Shown here: piece by piece, positions 44,347-54,090 of the stretch
Layout: each line of letters begins with the position of its first letter
Numbering within the stretch: the first letter of the stretch is position 1
NCBI GenBank assembly: GCA_019637645.1
Contig: JAHBVH010000040.1
Span: forward strand, 1 to 64,000
Length of the DNA: 64,000 nt
DNA from: Caldilineaceae bacterium
GTDB taxonomy: Bacteria > Chloroflexota > Anaerolineae > Caldilineales > Caldilineaceae
Direction of reading: 5' to 3'
Notes under the pieces: model-generated
Database searches by the model: none
The model's input: the letters and a program-made list of their open reading frames with translations, nothing else
What the model was told of the DNA's origin: nothing
Made by a program: the position numbers and the translations under genes

Positions 44347-45210
44347 GTGCCGACCAATCATCATGTTGATGGACGACTCCATCTACGCTTTACCCGCCCA
44401 GCCGCGGCCACGACCACCCAGCTACAGGTCAAGGAACAGAGACCGCCGTTGCGCGTGGTACGTGCCTTTCCCTTAGCCGATCAGGCTGTTTTAACGCATG
44501 TCCATAATGTCTCGGGGGGCGTTCTAGGGGGCGACCAACTGACCTTTTGTGTTGAAGTGGCGGAACAGGCACGCGCCCAGATCACCTCAACCGGCGCGAC
44601 GCGTGTCTATCGTCATCGGCCAGCATATCCCGCGACAACCCAGCAAAATCACTTTCAGGTGGGACCAAGCGCGTTGTTAGAATATATCCCCGATCCCCTG
44701 ATTCCCTTTGCGGGGGCCTGCTATCGCCAGACGACCCAGATCCATTTGGCCGAAGATGCCGGGCTCTTTTATTGGGAGATCCTCGCGCCAGGCCGCGAAG
44801 CCTATCAAGAGCATTTTGCTTATGATGAGGTGCAGTTGCACCTCGATCTTTGGGCCAATGGACAGCCCATTGCCATCGAACGGCTCCGGCTTACCCCAGC
44901 CAGCAAGCCGCTGGCAGCCACCGTCCGCTTTGGGCCCTATGGCTACGCCGCGACCTTCTATCTCTGCCGAGTCGGTCTGCCAGCCGCCACTTGGGTGGCC
45001 CTGGAGAAAGAGCTACAAGAGATCGCCCAGCGACTAACCGACGGCCACACGACCCTTTGGGGAGTCAGCACCCTGGCCGCCCATGGCCTGAGCGTACGCG
45101 CCTTAAGTATGAATAGCCGCGCGCTGATGGCAGGGTTGCCCCAATTTTGGCAGGCCGCCAAATGGGCACTCTATCGCCAAAACGCGATCATGCCGCGCAA
45201 GGTTTATTGA
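44347..45210 (+). CDS. ureD: Urease accessory protein UreD (UreH)
   Basis: A 287-residue beta-rich scaffold that binds apo-urease and recruits UreF and UreG. Motifs: [43 protein letters not shown] and [15 protein letters not shown]. Length is normal. GTG start; no clear ribosome site. It lies 112 bp after ureF with the palindromic repeat between. It does not overlap ureA, from which it is separated by 95 bp holding a short direct repeat. Confidence 0.9.
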   Translation: MPTNHHVDGRLHLRFTRPAAATTTQLQVKEQRPPLRVVRAFPLADQAVLTHVHNVSGGVLGGDQLTFCVEVAEQARAQITSTGATRVYRHRPAYPATTQQNHFQVGPSALLEYIPDPLIPFAGACYRQTTQIHLAEDAGLFYWEILAPGREAYQEHFAYDEVQLHLDLWANGQPIAIERLRLTPASKPLAATVRFGPYGYAATFYLCRVGLPAATWVALEKELQEIAQRLTDGHTTLWGVSTLAAHGLSVRALSMNSRALMAGLPQFWQAAKWALYRQNAIMPRKVY

Positions 45211-45218
45211 AGTGCGAC

Positions 45219-45246
45219 AGTAGTCAGAGGTCAGTAGTCAGAGGTC
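45219..45246. repeat. 14-bp direct repeat between ureD and ureA
   Basis: agtagtcagaggtc occurs twice in tandem in the 95-bp gap. No function is suggested. Confidence 0.8.
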
Positions 45247-45305
45247 AGCTCTGCTCCGCTGTCTTACTGTCCTCTGCCCTATCCACCCACAACCAAGGAG
45301 GAACT

Positions 45306-45611
45306 ATGCATCTTGTCTTACGTGAGCAAGAAAAATTGATGATTTTTCTTGCGGCTGAGTTGGCACGCAAGCGGCAGGCCAGGGGCTTGAAACTGAACTA
45401 TCCCGAGGCCGTTGCGATTCTGAGCTTTGAAATTATGGAGGCCGCCCGCGATGGAAGAAGTGTGGCCGACATTATGGTCTACGGCACCACAATTTTGCAG
45501 AAGAGTGATGTGATGGATGGTATCGCCGAGATGATCCACGAAGTACAAGTCGAGGCAACCTTTCCTGATGGGACGAAGCTCGTCACGGTTCATGATCCGA
45601 TTCAAGCATAG
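45306..45611 (+). CDS. ureA: Urease gamma subunit
   Basis: A 101-residue subunit of urease (urea to ammonia and carbamate). Start chosen at the ATG after AAGGAGGA, giving the family start [20 protein letters not shown]; an upstream frame continuing through the ureD stop is not supported. Motifs [29 protein letters not shown] and [20 protein letters not shown] are intact. Followed by ureB after 29 bp. Confidence 0.96.
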   Translation: MHLVLREQEKLMIFLAAELARKRQARGLKLNYPEAVAILSFEIMEAARDGRSVADIMVYGTTILQKSDVMDGIAEMIHEVQVEATFPDGTKLVTVHDPIQA

Positions 45612-45640
45612 CGCCGCTAGGCTATGGGAAGGAGAGAAAG

Positions 45641-45994
45641 ATGATTCCAGGGCAAATTTTTGTCGATGAAACGGCGGGTGAGATTGTTGCCAATGAAGGG
45701 CGCGCCACCGTGACACTTCTGGTGCAACATACCGGTGATCGTCCCATTCAGGTTGGCAGCCACTATCACTTTTTTGAGGTCAATGCCGGGCTCGTCTTTG
45801 ATCGGGCTGCGGCCTATGGCATGCGGCTCAACATCGCGGCCGGGACGGCGGTCCGTTTTGAACCAGGCGACGCCAAAGAGGTGACCTTAGTTGCCCTCGC
45901 TGGAACGCGCGTGGCGATGGGCCACCGCGGTCTTGTGCAAGGGGCGTTGGCCGCTACAACCGTACAAGCACAAGCAATGGAGAAGCTCGCATGA
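45641..45994 (+). CDS. ureB: Urease beta subunit
   Basis: A 117-residue subunit with the family core [41 protein letters not shown] and [16 protein letters not shown] lies just upstream. Its stop overlaps the ureC start (ATGA), which implies translational coupling. The C-terminal tail is slightly longer than in the shortest family members. Confidence 0.96.
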   Translation: MIPGQIFVDETAGEIVANEGRATVTLLVQHTGDRPIQVGSHYHFFEVNAGLVFDRAAAYGMRLNIAAGTAVRFEPGDAKEVTLVALAGTRVAMGHRGLVQGALAATTVQAQAMEKLA

Positions 45995-47715
45995 CACTCA
46001 AGATTCCGCGTCAGACTTATGCTGATCTCTACGGGCCAACGGTTGGCGACCGCGTGCGCTTGGCCGATACGGAACTCATCATTGAAGTCGAACAGGATTA
46101 TACAGTCTATGGGGATGAGATCACCTTTGGCGGCGGCAAGGTCATCCGCGACGGGATGGGCCAAAGCAGCCGGGCCACGCGTGAAGAAGCCAATGGGGTC
46201 CTTGATCTCGTCATCACCAATGCGCTGATTATCGACCATTGGGGGATTGTCAAGGGTGATATTGGGATCAAAGATGGCCGCATTGTCAAGGTGGGCAAAG
46301 CGGGCAACCCCGACACCATGGCTGGCGTCGATCCCGCTTTGGTCGTTGGCGCGTCCACCGAGGTGATCGCCGGAGAAGGGAAGATCATTACGGCAGGGGG
46401 GATCGATGCCCACATCCACTTTATTGCCCCCCAGCAGATCTACGAAGCCCTGAGCAATGGCATCACCACCATGTTTGGCGGCGGCACCGGGCCAGCGACC
46501 GGCACCAATGCGACCACCTGTACCCCAGGCGCGTGGAATCTGGCCCGTATGTACCAAGCGGTGGAAGCCTGGCCGGTCAACTTTGGCTTTTTGGGCAAGG
46601 GCAATGCCGCGACCCCCCTGCCGCTGGTCGAACAGATTTTGGCCGGTGCGTGCGGTCTTAAACTACACGAAGACTGGGGCACGACGCCCGCCGCGATTGA
46701 TACCTGCCTCAAGGTGGCCGATCAATATGACATTCAAGCCGCCATCCACACCGACACGCTCAACGAGGCTGGCTTTGTCGAAGATACCATTGCCGCGATC
46801 GCTGGTCGCACCATCCACACCTACCACACCGAAGGCGCGGGCGGCGGTCATGCGCCCGATATTATCAAGATTGCATCTTTCCCCTATATTTTGCCGTCGT
46901 CCACCAACCCCACACGCCCCTACACCGTCAATACGATTGCCGAACATCTGGATATGCTCATGGTCTGTCACCATCTAAACCCCATGGTACCCGAGGATGT
47001 CGCCTTTGCCGAAAGCCGCATTCGGGCCGAAACCATTGCCGCCGAAGACATTCTGCATGATCTAGGGGTGATCAGCATGATCTCTAGCGATTCCCAAGCC
47101 ATGGGCCGTGTGGGCGAAGTAGTCACGCGCACTTGGCAGACCGCGCACAAGATGAAGGTGCAACGGGGAGCGCTCCCCGGCGATAGCAGCCGCCATGATA
47201 ATGCCCGGGTCAAACGCTATCTTGCCAAGTACACGATCAACCCCGCCATTACGCACGGCGTGGCCCATGAAATCGGCTCAATCGAGCCGGGGAAATTGGC
47301 CGATCTGGTGATTTGGCAACCCGCCTTCTTTGGCGTAAAGCCAGAAATGATCCTCAAGGGCGGCTTTATTGCCTGGAGTGTTATGGGCGATGCCAACGCG
47401 TCTATCCCTACGCCCCAGCCGGTGATGTATCGCCCAATGTTTGGCAGCTTTGGCCGCGCCATCGGGCCAACCAGCGTCTCGTTTATGTCGAAGGCAGCCC
47501 TAGAAGCCGGTGTACCCAATCAATTAGGGTTAAGCAAACGGGTGGTGGCCGTCGAAAAGTGCCGAGCCATTGGCAAGGCTGACATGGTCCACAACAGCGC
47601 CACGCCGGTTCTGGAAGTCGATCCTGAAAGCTACGAAGTGCGCGCCGACGGCGAACTGCTCACTTGTGAGCCCGCTACCGTTTTGCCTATGGCCCAGCGG
47701 TATTTCTTATTCTAA
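45991..47715 (+). CDS. ureC: Urease alpha (catalytic) subunit
   Basis: A 574-residue amidohydrolase with the dinickel site. All catalytic and ligand residues are present, each shifted by +7 from Klebsiella numbering: His141 and His143 (GGIDAHIHF), the carbamylated Lys224 and His226 (GLKLHEDWG), His253 ([11 protein letters not shown]), His279 ([14 protein letters not shown]), the flap Cys326 and His327 (MVCHHLNP), and Asp367 ([12 protein letters not shown]). So it should be active once loaded with nickel. It overlaps ureB by 4 bp. The gene ends at 47715 and the end of a truncated opposite-strand amidohydrolase begins at 47717. Confidence 0.97.
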   Translation: MTLKIPRQTYADLYGPTVGDRVRLADTELIIEVEQDYTVYGDEITFGGGKVIRDGMGQSSRATREEANGVLDLVITNALIIDHWGIVKGDIGIKDGRIVKVGKAGNPDTMAGVDPALVVGASTEVIAGEGKIITAGGIDAHIHFIAPQQIYEALSNGITTMFGGGTGPATGTNATTCTPGAWNLARMYQAVEAWPVNFGFLGKGNAATPLPLVEQILAGACGLKLHEDWGTTPAAIDTCLKVADQYDIQAAIHTDTLNEAGFVEDTIAAIAGRTIHTYHTEGAGGGHAPDIIKIASFPYILPSSTNPTRPYTVNTIAEHLDMLMVCHHLNPMVPEDVAFAESRIRAETIAAEDILHDLGVISMISSDSQAMGRVGEVVTRTWQTAHKMKVQRGALPGDSSRHDNARVKRYLAKYTINPAITHGVAHEIGSIEPGKLADLVIWQPAFFGVKPEMILKGGFIAWSVMGDANASIPTPQPVMYRPMFGSFGRAIGPTSVSFMSKAALEAGVPNQLGLSKRVVAVEKCRAIGKADMVHNSATPVLEVDPESYEVRADGELLTCEPATVLPMAQRYFLF

Positions 47716-47716
47716 C

Positions 47717-48025
47717 CTAACTAGAGTAGGCAATCTGTTGTGAACGCCAATGCTTGTTCGGTGGATAGTCGGACAGAGCGGCTTTGTGTCCCTCCCGCGT
47801 ATGGACCACTTTCCCGCCTAACGCCCGCCACCGCGCCAGCACCTGTTGGGTCGGTGCGATCCCGGCGCGTGTCAGCGATAAATCATAGCCCATCGCATCG
47901 ACATAGCCGCCGGGGCCACAAAAGTCGATCTGCCAGTCAATACACAAGAGCGCTGTGTGGGCAAGGGAAATTGCGCCATCAAAGGGCCATGCATAGGGCT
48001 CAGCACTCACAGGTGGAAACTGCAT
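47717..48025 (-). pseudogene. Truncated isochorismatase-family amidohydrolase, biuret hydrolase-like
   Basis: 102 residues corresponding to the front half of cysteine amidohydrolases (usual length ~230). It has the PYAWPFDG opening, the catalytic Asp motif LLCIDWQIDFCGPGGYVDAM (Asp30), then KVVHTREGH, PPNKHWRSQQI and stops. The catalytic Lys and nucleophile Cys, which lie further on, are missing, so it should be inactive. Similarity to biuret hydrolase/ureidoacrylate amidohydrolase (RutB) is from recall, not a search. The cut falls within ~15 bp of the ureC end, suggesting the break joined this gene to the urease cluster. It is last in line in the - strand ABC operon. Confidence 0.8.
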
Positions 48026-48069
48026 AAGTATCCTTCCTTTAGCAAAGCTGCCTGATCAAATTGGGACGC

Positions 48070-48126
48070 GGAAAAATGCGGATTTGCGCGGATAAGCATT
48101 CAATCCGCGCAAATCCGCATTTTTCC
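48070..48126. repeat. Perfect 24-bp inverted repeat after the ABC operon
   Basis: Arms at 48070-48093 and 48103-48126 are perfect reverse complements around a 9-nt loop. They contain aaaatgcggatttgcgcgg. Its sequence resembles the ends of the small element in the nuo operon. It lies between the DppF-type gene and the amidohydrolase remnant. Confidence 0.9.
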
Positions 48127-48160
48127 ATGTCCTCTCTAACCAGCACGCACATTGGGAGAT

Positions 48161-48982
48161 CTACGGGATGGCAGACAACAGGGTACGCGTATAGGTGTGG
48201 GTCGGTTGTGCAAAGAGTTGATCAGTGCGCCCTTCCTCGACAATTTTACCAGCCTGCATCACCAAAATTCGGTTGGAGAGCAGGCGGACAACATTAAGAT
48301 CATGGGTGATAAAGAGATAACCCATCCCCAGTCGATGGCGCAATTCATCCAAGAGCTGCAAGATAATAGCCTGCACCGAGACATCCAAAGCCGTCGTGGG
48401 TTCATCCAACAGCAGCAGCGCGGGCTTGGGCGCGATCGCGCGGGCAATGCCCACCCGCGCTTTTTGCCCACCGGAAAGTTGATGGGGGTAGCGCGTCAAT
48501 AGCTCGTGGGGCAAGCCCACCAACGTTGCCAACTCTTCCACCCGTTCTTGGATCAACCGCTTATTCGTCATACCCGCCAGACAGCGCAACGGGTCGGCAA
48601 TGATCGCAGAGGCCGACAATGCCCCATTGAGACTGTCGGTGGGGCTTTGAAAGACCATCTGAATCCGCGGGCGGAGCGGGTGTTGGGCAAAGCGACCGGC
48701 GGCAGTCTGGCAGATTGGCTGGCCTTCAAAGTAGATATGACCAGACGTAGGATCGGTTAACCGCGCCAACATGCGGATCAAGGTCGATTTCCCCGAGCCC
48801 GATTGCCCCACCAAGCCGACACATTCCCCGCGATCAATCGTAAAGTTGATCCCATCCACGGCGCGCAGCAATTGGCTCGGCGGTGGAATTGTCGCCTTGC
48901 GCCAGGGCCAGGTCAACGCTTGCGGGCGCGGCGTAACCCCAAAATGTTTGTGCAGATCGACTACTTCTAGTAATGGTTTCAT
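48161..48982 (-). CDS. ABC transporter ATP-binding protein, DppF type
   Basis: A 273-residue ATPase of a peptide-type importer. Walker A GQSGSGKS, Q-loop VFQSPTDSL, signature LSGGQKARVGIARA, Walker B LLLLDEPTTALD and the H-loop FITHDLNVV are intact. The start is the ATG overlapping the dppD stop (ATGA), giving the usual MKPLLEVVDLHKHFG opening; longer frames run into dppD. The C-terminus PTHTYTRTLLSAIP is typical. Short by comparison with DppF of 320-plus residues because it lacks the C-terminal Cys-containing extension. Confidence 0.9.
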   Translation of the reverse strand: MKPLLEVVDLHKHFGVTPRPQALTWPWRKATIPPPSQLLRAVDGINFTIDRGECVGLVGQSGSGKSTLIRMLARLTDPTSGHIYFEGQPICQTAAGRFAQHPLRPRIQMVFQSPTDSLNGALSASAIIADPLRCLAGMTNKRLIQERVEELATLVGLPHELLTRYPHQLSGGQKARVGIARAIAPKPALLLLDEPTTALDVSVQAIILQLLDELRHRLGMGYLFITHDLNVVRLLSNRILVMQAGKIVEEGRTDQLFAQPTHTYTRTLLSAIP

Positions 48983-49986
48983 AGTGGATTCCAACAAGCA
49001 ACACCATGCTCGGCAGTGGTAGCTGGGTTGGGCAGCGGCTCGGTATGACAAGCCGCCACGGCCCGCTCACAACGATGGAGATAACGGCAAGGCGGTAAGT
49101 CACTCCGAAGATCGGGGAGTTGACCGGGAATGGCGACGAGATCCGTCAGCGTGGTGCTGATCCCCGGCGTTGCGGCGATGAGCTTCGCCGTGTAGGGGTG
49201 GCGGGGGTGCTGAAAGAGACGCGCTTTGGTGCCGATTTCGACGACGTGGCCGGCATGCATGACCATGATGCGCTGGCAGTAACGGGCGGCCAGGGCCATA
49301 TCGTGGGTGATGAGCAAGGTGGACATCTGCTGTTCCTGTGCGAGCGTCACCACCAGCTCCATGATCGCCTGCTGCGTCACCACATCCAACCCGGTCGTCG
49401 GCTCGTCGGCCACCAAAAGGCTGGGCGAAGTCGCCAACGCCAGGGCGATCAACACGCGCTGGCACATCCCTCCCGAAAGTTCAAAGGGATAGGCGGTAAA
49501 GCGATCGAGCGGAATATGGACTTGCTGTAAAAGTTCGCGGGCGCGCGCCAGTATGGCCGCGGGCTGGACCGTTGGATTTTGCCGAAGCACATCCATGATC
49601 TGTTTACCAACGGGCCGGATGGGGTTGAGCGCGGCGCGTGGGTTTTGGAAGATCATCGCCAGCGTGCCGGAGCGGCGCGCTCGGGTATTGGTAGAGCGGA
49701 GCGGCAGCGCCGTCCCATCTAAACGCACTCGTCCACCAGTCACCTGGCCGTTTGCTTCCAGAATCCCCATAATGGTATAGGACAAGACCGATTTACCCGA
49801 GCCACTTTCCCCCACAATCCCGACAATCTCGCCTTTGTTGACGGTAAAGCTCACCTGATCCAGCGCTTTGACCACCCCCATGCGCGTGCGAAATTGCACG
49901 CGCAGATCTTCAACCGCGAGCAATGGCCCACCCTTGTTAGTGGGCGGCACCGTGGGCAGGGGCGTTGTCTGTTTCCATAGACTCAT
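48979..49986 (-). CDS. ABC transporter ATP-binding protein, DppD type
   Basis: A 335-residue ATPase. Walker A GESGSGKS, Q-loop IFQNPRAALNP, signature LSGGMCQRVLIALAL, Walker B LLVADEPTTGLD and H-loop LITHDMALA are present, followed by HPYTAKLIAATPG and a C-terminal oligopeptide-type extension with cysteines in CRYLHRCERAVAACH and ACWNPL that may hold an iron-sulfur cluster, as in DppD/OppD. It overlaps the DppC-type gene by 4 bp and the DppF-type gene by 4 bp, so the four genes form a translationally coupled operon. Confidence 0.92.
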   Translation of the reverse strand: MSLWKQTTPLPTVPPTNKGGPLLAVEDLRVQFRTRMGVVKALDQVSFTVNKGEIVGIVGESGSGKSVLSYTIMGILEANGQVTGGRVRLDGTALPLRSTNTRARRSGTLAMIFQNPRAALNPIRPVGKQIMDVLRQNPTVQPAAILARARELLQQVHIPLDRFTAYPFELSGGMCQRVLIALALATSPSLLVADEPTTGLDVVTQQAIMELVVTLAQEQQMSTLLITHDMALAARYCQRIMVMHAGHVVEIGTKARLFQHPRHPYTAKLIAATPGISTTLTDLVAIPGQLPDLRSDLPPCRYLHRCERAVAACHTEPLPNPATTAEHGVACWNPL

Positions 49987-50900
49987 GAGCGCCTCCGTGG
50001 ATCGATCAAATCGCGTAGGCCATCGCCAAGCAGATTAAAACAAAAGACGGCACACATAAGGGCCAGCCCAGGAAAAAGGGCAAGCCACCACTCACCCGAG
50101 ACCATAAAGTTGGCACCGTCGGCCACCATAATGCCCCATTCGGCGGTCGGGGGGCGCACCCCCAAGCCAATGAAGGAGAGCCCAGCCGCGTTCAGAATGG
50201 CCCAGCCCATGTTCAGCGAGACCTGCACCATCATCGGCGGGAGAATATTGGGTAACATGTGGATGCGCAGCAGACGGCGATCCAGATTACCCGACATGCG
50301 CGCCGCCTCAATAAATTCGGCCTCGGCGCGGACTTTTACTTCGGCGCGGGCCAGCCGAATGTAAAAAGGCAGATTGATAATGGCGGTGGCGTAGACGATA
50401 TTGACGACCGTATTGCCCAACGCCGCCACAATACCCATGGCTAACACAAACAGCGGAAAGGCCATGATCGTATCCACCAAACGCCCCACCACCTGATCTA
50501 GCCAGCCGCCATAGTAACCAGCCAAGGAACCGATGAGCACCCCCAGCGTGAATGAAAGGCTCACCGCGCCCAGGGCGATGCCTAGATCCAACCGAGTGGC
50601 GACAATCACTCGGCTCAGAATATCGCGCCCCACCTGATCGGTGCCAAACCAATGCGCAGCCGAAGGTGCCGCGAGTGCATTGGCCGCGTCGGTCATCAGC
50701 GGATCGTAGGGAGCGAGCCAAGGCCCGAACAAAGCCAAGAAAACGAGCAAAACGAAGAGCGCAAAGGCAATGGTGGTTAGAAAATTTTCACTGATCATAT
50801 ACCGCACAGGATCGACCAGGCGCGTCTGGTTCTGCCGAGGCACAACCAGCGCACGCTCACCGCCGAGGGTGAGCCGCACTTGCTGAAAAAGGCTAGTCAT
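49983..50900 (-). CDS. ABC transporter permease, DppC type
   Basis: A 305-residue permease with an OppC_N-type first helix after a polar N-terminus, then the EAA loop EAARMSGNLDRRLLRIHMLP and the motif FGTDQVGRDILSRV. The end is DGLRDLIDPRRRS. It overlaps dppB-type and dppD-type neighbours by 4 bp each. It forms the pore with the upstream DppB-type permease. Confidence 0.92.
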   Translation of the reverse strand: MTSLFQQVRLTLGGERALVVPRQNQTRLVDPVRYMISENFLTTIAFALFVLLVFLALFGPWLAPYDPLMTDAANALAAPSAAHWFGTDQVGRDILSRVIVATRLDLGIALGAVSLSFTLGVLIGSLAGYYGGWLDQVVGRLVDTIMAFPLFVLAMGIVAALGNTVVNIVYATAIINLPFYIRLARAEVKVRAEAEFIEAARMSGNLDRRLLRIHMLPNILPPMMVQVSLNMGWAILNAAGLSFIGLGVRPPTAEWGIMVADGANFMVSGEWWLALFPGLALMCAVFCFNLLGDGLRDLIDPRRRS

Positions 50901-51913
50901 GCTTGAATCCTCACACGCGGGTCAATGACCCCATATAAAATATCGATGACCAAATTCAAAATGACGTAGAGCAGGCCCATCGCCAGGACAAAGGCTTGGA
51001 CCGGGGCATAGTCCGCAGTGATTAACGACTCAATCGCGTAGGAGCCAATCCCAGGCCAGGCAAAGACCTTTTCGACCAAGACATTGGCCCCCAGCAAAAA
51101 CGAGAAGACCATCCCCATGGTGGTCAGCACGGGCAGAAAGGCATTGCGCAACGCATAGCCAAAGAGGATCTGGCCGGGGGGCAACCCGTTCGCGCGGGCG
51201 GAACGAATAAAATCGCTGGAGAGCACCCCTAACATGGAAGCCCGCGTCATGCGGGCCAGCGGTGCCAGCGCCACAATCCCAAGGGTGATCGCTGGGAGGA
51301 TAATCTGTTGTAAGCAACCCCAAAAGAGCGCGAGATTCCCGCTCAGTAGGCTATCGATCAGATAAAAACCGGTGACTTGCGGCGGTGCACTGAGGAGAAA
51401 GGAGAGCCGACCAATGGGCGAGGGTGCCCACCCCAAGCGAAAGTAGAGAAAGTAGATCAGCACCAGACCGGTAAAGAAGACTGGCAACGAAACGCCCGCG
51501 GTGGTGACAAGCCGGGTGGTGTGATCGATCCAGGTACCGGGGCGGGCGGCGGAAAAAACACCCAAGGGAATCGCGATGACAATCGCAAAGAACAACCCAA
51601 AGAGGGTAAGTTCCAGCGACGCGGGCAACCGTTGGAGCAATTCTTGGCGGACGGGACGCCCCGTGCTCAACGAAACGCCCAAATCGCCCTGGGCCATGTC
51701 ACGGAGATAGCGCACAAATTGGCGAGGCAAACTTTGGTCTAACCCCAGCCGGCTACGAATCTGTTCGACAGCCGCTGGCGTGGCCGAAGGCCCGGCAAAA
51801 TAGGCTGCCGGATCCCCCGGCAACAAATGGGTCAGGATAAAAGTCACCAGGATCACACCGGCTAAACTGGGCAGAGCGCTGATGAGACGACGACCAATCA
51901 AGTTGAAGATCAT
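50897..51913 (-). CDS. ABC transporter permease, DppB type
   Basis: A 338-residue permease with about six helices. Start chosen at an ATG preceded by AGGAG, giving MIFNLIGRRLISALPSLAGV; a longer frame is open for 72 bp upstream with no ribosome site. The EAA loop SARANGLPPGQILFGYALRN and the C-terminal YGVIDPRVRIQA are typical. The binding-protein gene lies 100 bp upstream in the same direction. Confidence 0.92.
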   Translation of the reverse strand: MIFNLIGRRLISALPSLAGVILVTFILTHLLPGDPAAYFAGPSATPAAVEQIRSRLGLDQSLPRQFVRYLRDMAQGDLGVSLSTGRPVRQELLQRLPASLELTLFGLFFAIVIAIPLGVFSAARPGTWIDHTTRLVTTAGVSLPVFFTGLVLIYFLYFRLGWAPSPIGRLSFLLSAPPQVTGFYLIDSLLSGNLALFWGCLQQIILPAITLGIVALAPLARMTRASMLGVLSSDFIRSARANGLPPGQILFGYALRNAFLPVLTTMGMVFSFLLGANVLVEKVFAWPGIGSYAIESLITADYAPVQAFVLAMGLLYVILNLVIDILYGVIDPRVRIQA

Positions 51914-52012
51914 TGGGTAACTCCTGCTGGAGAAGAGTACGGTTCCACAGTGTAGTGCTAGACGAGTGATGGCCTCGTCTAACACCGATCAAATCTATGC
52001 TGGCCCCAACGG

Positions 52013-53659
52013 CTATTCCTTGACCAGCTGGCGGAAATCTAGTTGGCGATGGAACCAATATTGGTAGCCCTTGATATTCGGCTGGAGCGCCACGTCTAGG
52101 TAGGGTTGAACCAAGGGTATGCGCGGCACCTCGTCCATGGCGATGCCAATAAAGCCGCGCACATAGTCGGCATACGCTTCATCATCTTGGGTAAAGCGGG
52201 CCCCGTCGATCAGCTCGTCCATGGCCGGATTTTGATAGGACATGGTGTTAAAGACAGCATTTTGGCCGTGATAGGTCCAGAAGAAGAAGTATTCTGGGTA
52301 ATTTAACCAGCCGCCAAAGAAGTTGATGATCAGGGGCATCTTCTTTTCTAACATCGCGCCCCGCCAATTGGCTCCTGGCACCTTTTCCAAGGTGGTGGTA
52401 ATGCCGATTTCCGCCAACGACTCTTGGACGAGGAGCGCCATGGGCTCACCCACAGTAGCTAGGCCAAGATCAAACGAGAGGGTGGTTTCAAACCCATCGG
52501 GATAGCCAGCTTCGGCCAGAAGTGCTTTGGCCGCCTCCCTATCGGTGGTATTAGGATAGGGCTGCGGCCAGTCGGTGGTGGCGGGTTCTGCCGAGGCCGC
52601 GCCATAGAGTGGAATCCCCCGGCCATACCAAGCCGCGGAGATGATTTTGTCGTAGGGCAGGGCCGCGGCCACCGCTTTGCGCACCAACACATTGTCAAAG
52701 GGTGGTTGGGTCACATTCATGCCCACATACCACATGGAGTTTTCAATCGGGACACCGATCACCTGGAGGTCGGTCGCTTCGGCCATCTCGGCCACATCTT
52801 TGGGCGGCAGATCAAAGGAGATGTCAACATCCCCCCGTTCGAGGAGCGCCCGGCGGGTGGAGGCCGAAGGAATTTCGCGGACAATCACCCGCTGTGCGTG
52901 GGGCAGCGGCCCCGATTTCCACTCTTCAAAGCGCACATAGATCGTCTCTTCTCCTGGCTTCCAGGACTCGATCTTATACGCACCGCTGCCCGCCTCATTG
53001 GACTTCAACCACTCCAGCGCCCAAGGATCGGCCGCGGTGGCATGCTCTTTGGCTAGCTTGGAGTTATAGATCGCGGGGACGGGAACGGCAAGATCGGGGA
53101 TGGTCAATCGGTCTGGGCGCAAGAAATCGACCCGGAAAGTGTGATCATCCACCACGACAAATTGCTCGGGCTGCTCTAGCGAACCAGCCTGCATTTGGAA
53201 GGTGGCAAAGCCGCCCACGGCCAGCGCGCGATCAAAAGACCACTTCACATCGTGGGCGGTGACCGGTGAACCATCATGGAAGAGGGCATCTTTGCGGAGG
53301 TAGAAGGTCGCCGACATCCCATCTTCGGCCACTTCCCAACTTTCGGCCAATTCCGGTTCCAGCACTTGATAGTCATAGCTGGCTTCGCCTGTTGGCAAGG
53401 TCGTTTTGCCATAGGTCAAGAGGCGATCATAGACATTCCACGAAAGACCATAGGCAGGCCGGTTTGTGCCAATGCCTTGAATGTCCAGGCTGTTGGGCCC
53501 AGATTCGATCACGACGACAATGGTTGAGCCCGTGCTAGTGGTTTCGGCCTGTTCGGTCGTTCCACTAGTGGTAGCTGCTCCACCGGAAGTAGCACCACCG
53601 GAGCAGGCAGTCAAGATCAAGACTGCCACCAGTGCTACCAATCTCTGTATTTTACTCAT
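52013..53659 (-). CDS. ABC transporter solute-binding lipoprotein, family 5
   Basis: A 548-residue lipoprotein with lipobox VLILTAC (Cys at residue 19) followed by a Gly/Ser/Thr-rich linker to ~45. Family 5 features: AESWEVAEDGMSATFYLRKD, LFHDGSPVTAHDVKWSFDRA and a Trp/Tyr-rich C-terminus. It is the first gene of the - strand operon. With an amidohydrolase remnant at the far end of that operon and urease beside it, a small nitrogenous ligand such as biuret or a ureide is conceivable, but the family more often binds peptides. Confidence 0.9.
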   Translation of the reverse strand: MSKIQRLVALVAVLILTACSGGATSGGAATTSGTTEQAETTSTGSTIVVVIESGPNSLDIQGIGTNRPAYGLSWNVYDRLLTYGKTTLPTGEASYDYQVLEPELAESWEVAEDGMSATFYLRKDALFHDGSPVTAHDVKWSFDRALAVGGFATFQMQAGSLEQPEQFVVVDDHTFRVDFLRPDRLTIPDLAVPVPAIYNSKLAKEHATAADPWALEWLKSNEAGSGAYKIESWKPGEETIYVRFEEWKSGPLPHAQRVIVREIPSASTRRALLERGDVDISFDLPPKDVAEMAEATDLQVIGVPIENSMWYVGMNVTQPPFDNVLVRKAVAAALPYDKIISAAWYGRGIPLYGAASAEPATTDWPQPYPNTTDREAAKALLAEAGYPDGFETTLSFDLGLATVGEPMALLVQESLAEIGITTTLEKVPGANWRGAMLEKKMPLIINFFGGWLNYPEYFFFWTYHGQNAVFNTMSYQNPAMDELIDGARFTQDDEAYADYVRGFIGIAMDEVPRIPLVQPYLDVALQPNIKGYQYWFHRQLDFRQLVKE

Positions 53660-53974
53660 GCTGATTTTGCCCTTGGGTTAAATGACTGATTCAGGATATG
53701 AAAGGGAAGTGTATGGGAGACCTGCCTTGCACACACTTATACACAGCAAAGAAATCGACTGTAGCCCAACGTTGGGAGCAGCCTTGCAGGAAGCGGTCAC
53801 ACGATGTTGGCTTCAACACGATGGCAGCGCCAGCGACGGGAGAGAAATGGCGTGGACAGCGTTGCGCTGAAGAACGGAGATACGCCCGATCACTATAATA
53901 AGTTTTTAGATGTGCTTTTATGATGGTAGAATGGTCAACAACTAGGGTTTCCACAACGGTGTAGAATTTAGTTA
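53660..53974. other. Divergent control region, binding-protein side
   Basis: 315 bp upstream of the binding-protein gene and left of the operator. A/T-rich near 53890-53970, where the - strand promoter is expected; no strong -35/-10 pair was found. No gene is seen in it. Confidence 0.5.
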
Positions 53975-53994
53975 TATACAATATTGTATACAAT
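53975..53994. promoter_or_regulatory. Palindromic operator, likely for the GntR/FCD regulator
   Basis: Two overlapping perfect palindromes: tatacaatattgtata (16 bp) and attgtatacaat (12 bp). The TTGTATACAA core is a common site type for GntR-family regulators. It lies about 100 bp before the regulator gene in the divergent region. Confidence 0.7.
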
Positions 53995-54012
53995 CGATAG
54001 TTGCAGTATACG
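53984..54012 (+). promoter_or_regulatory. Candidate promoter of the GntR gene overlapping the operator
   Basis: TTGTAT and TATACG are 17 nt apart, with the -35 inside the palindrome. Match to consensus is modest (3/6 and 4/6), but the arrangement fits autorepression. Confidence 0.4.
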
Positions 54013-54090
54013 AGAATGGCTGTCAGGAACTATAGACAATTTGCACAAATTTCAAGATATTCAAAAGGCTATTCTGCATAAATCGCAGGT

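Noticed and set aside
45814..46557. A - strand frame opposite ureB/ureC
   Set aside because: UreB and UreC on the other strand are complete and conserved; the shadow has no domain.
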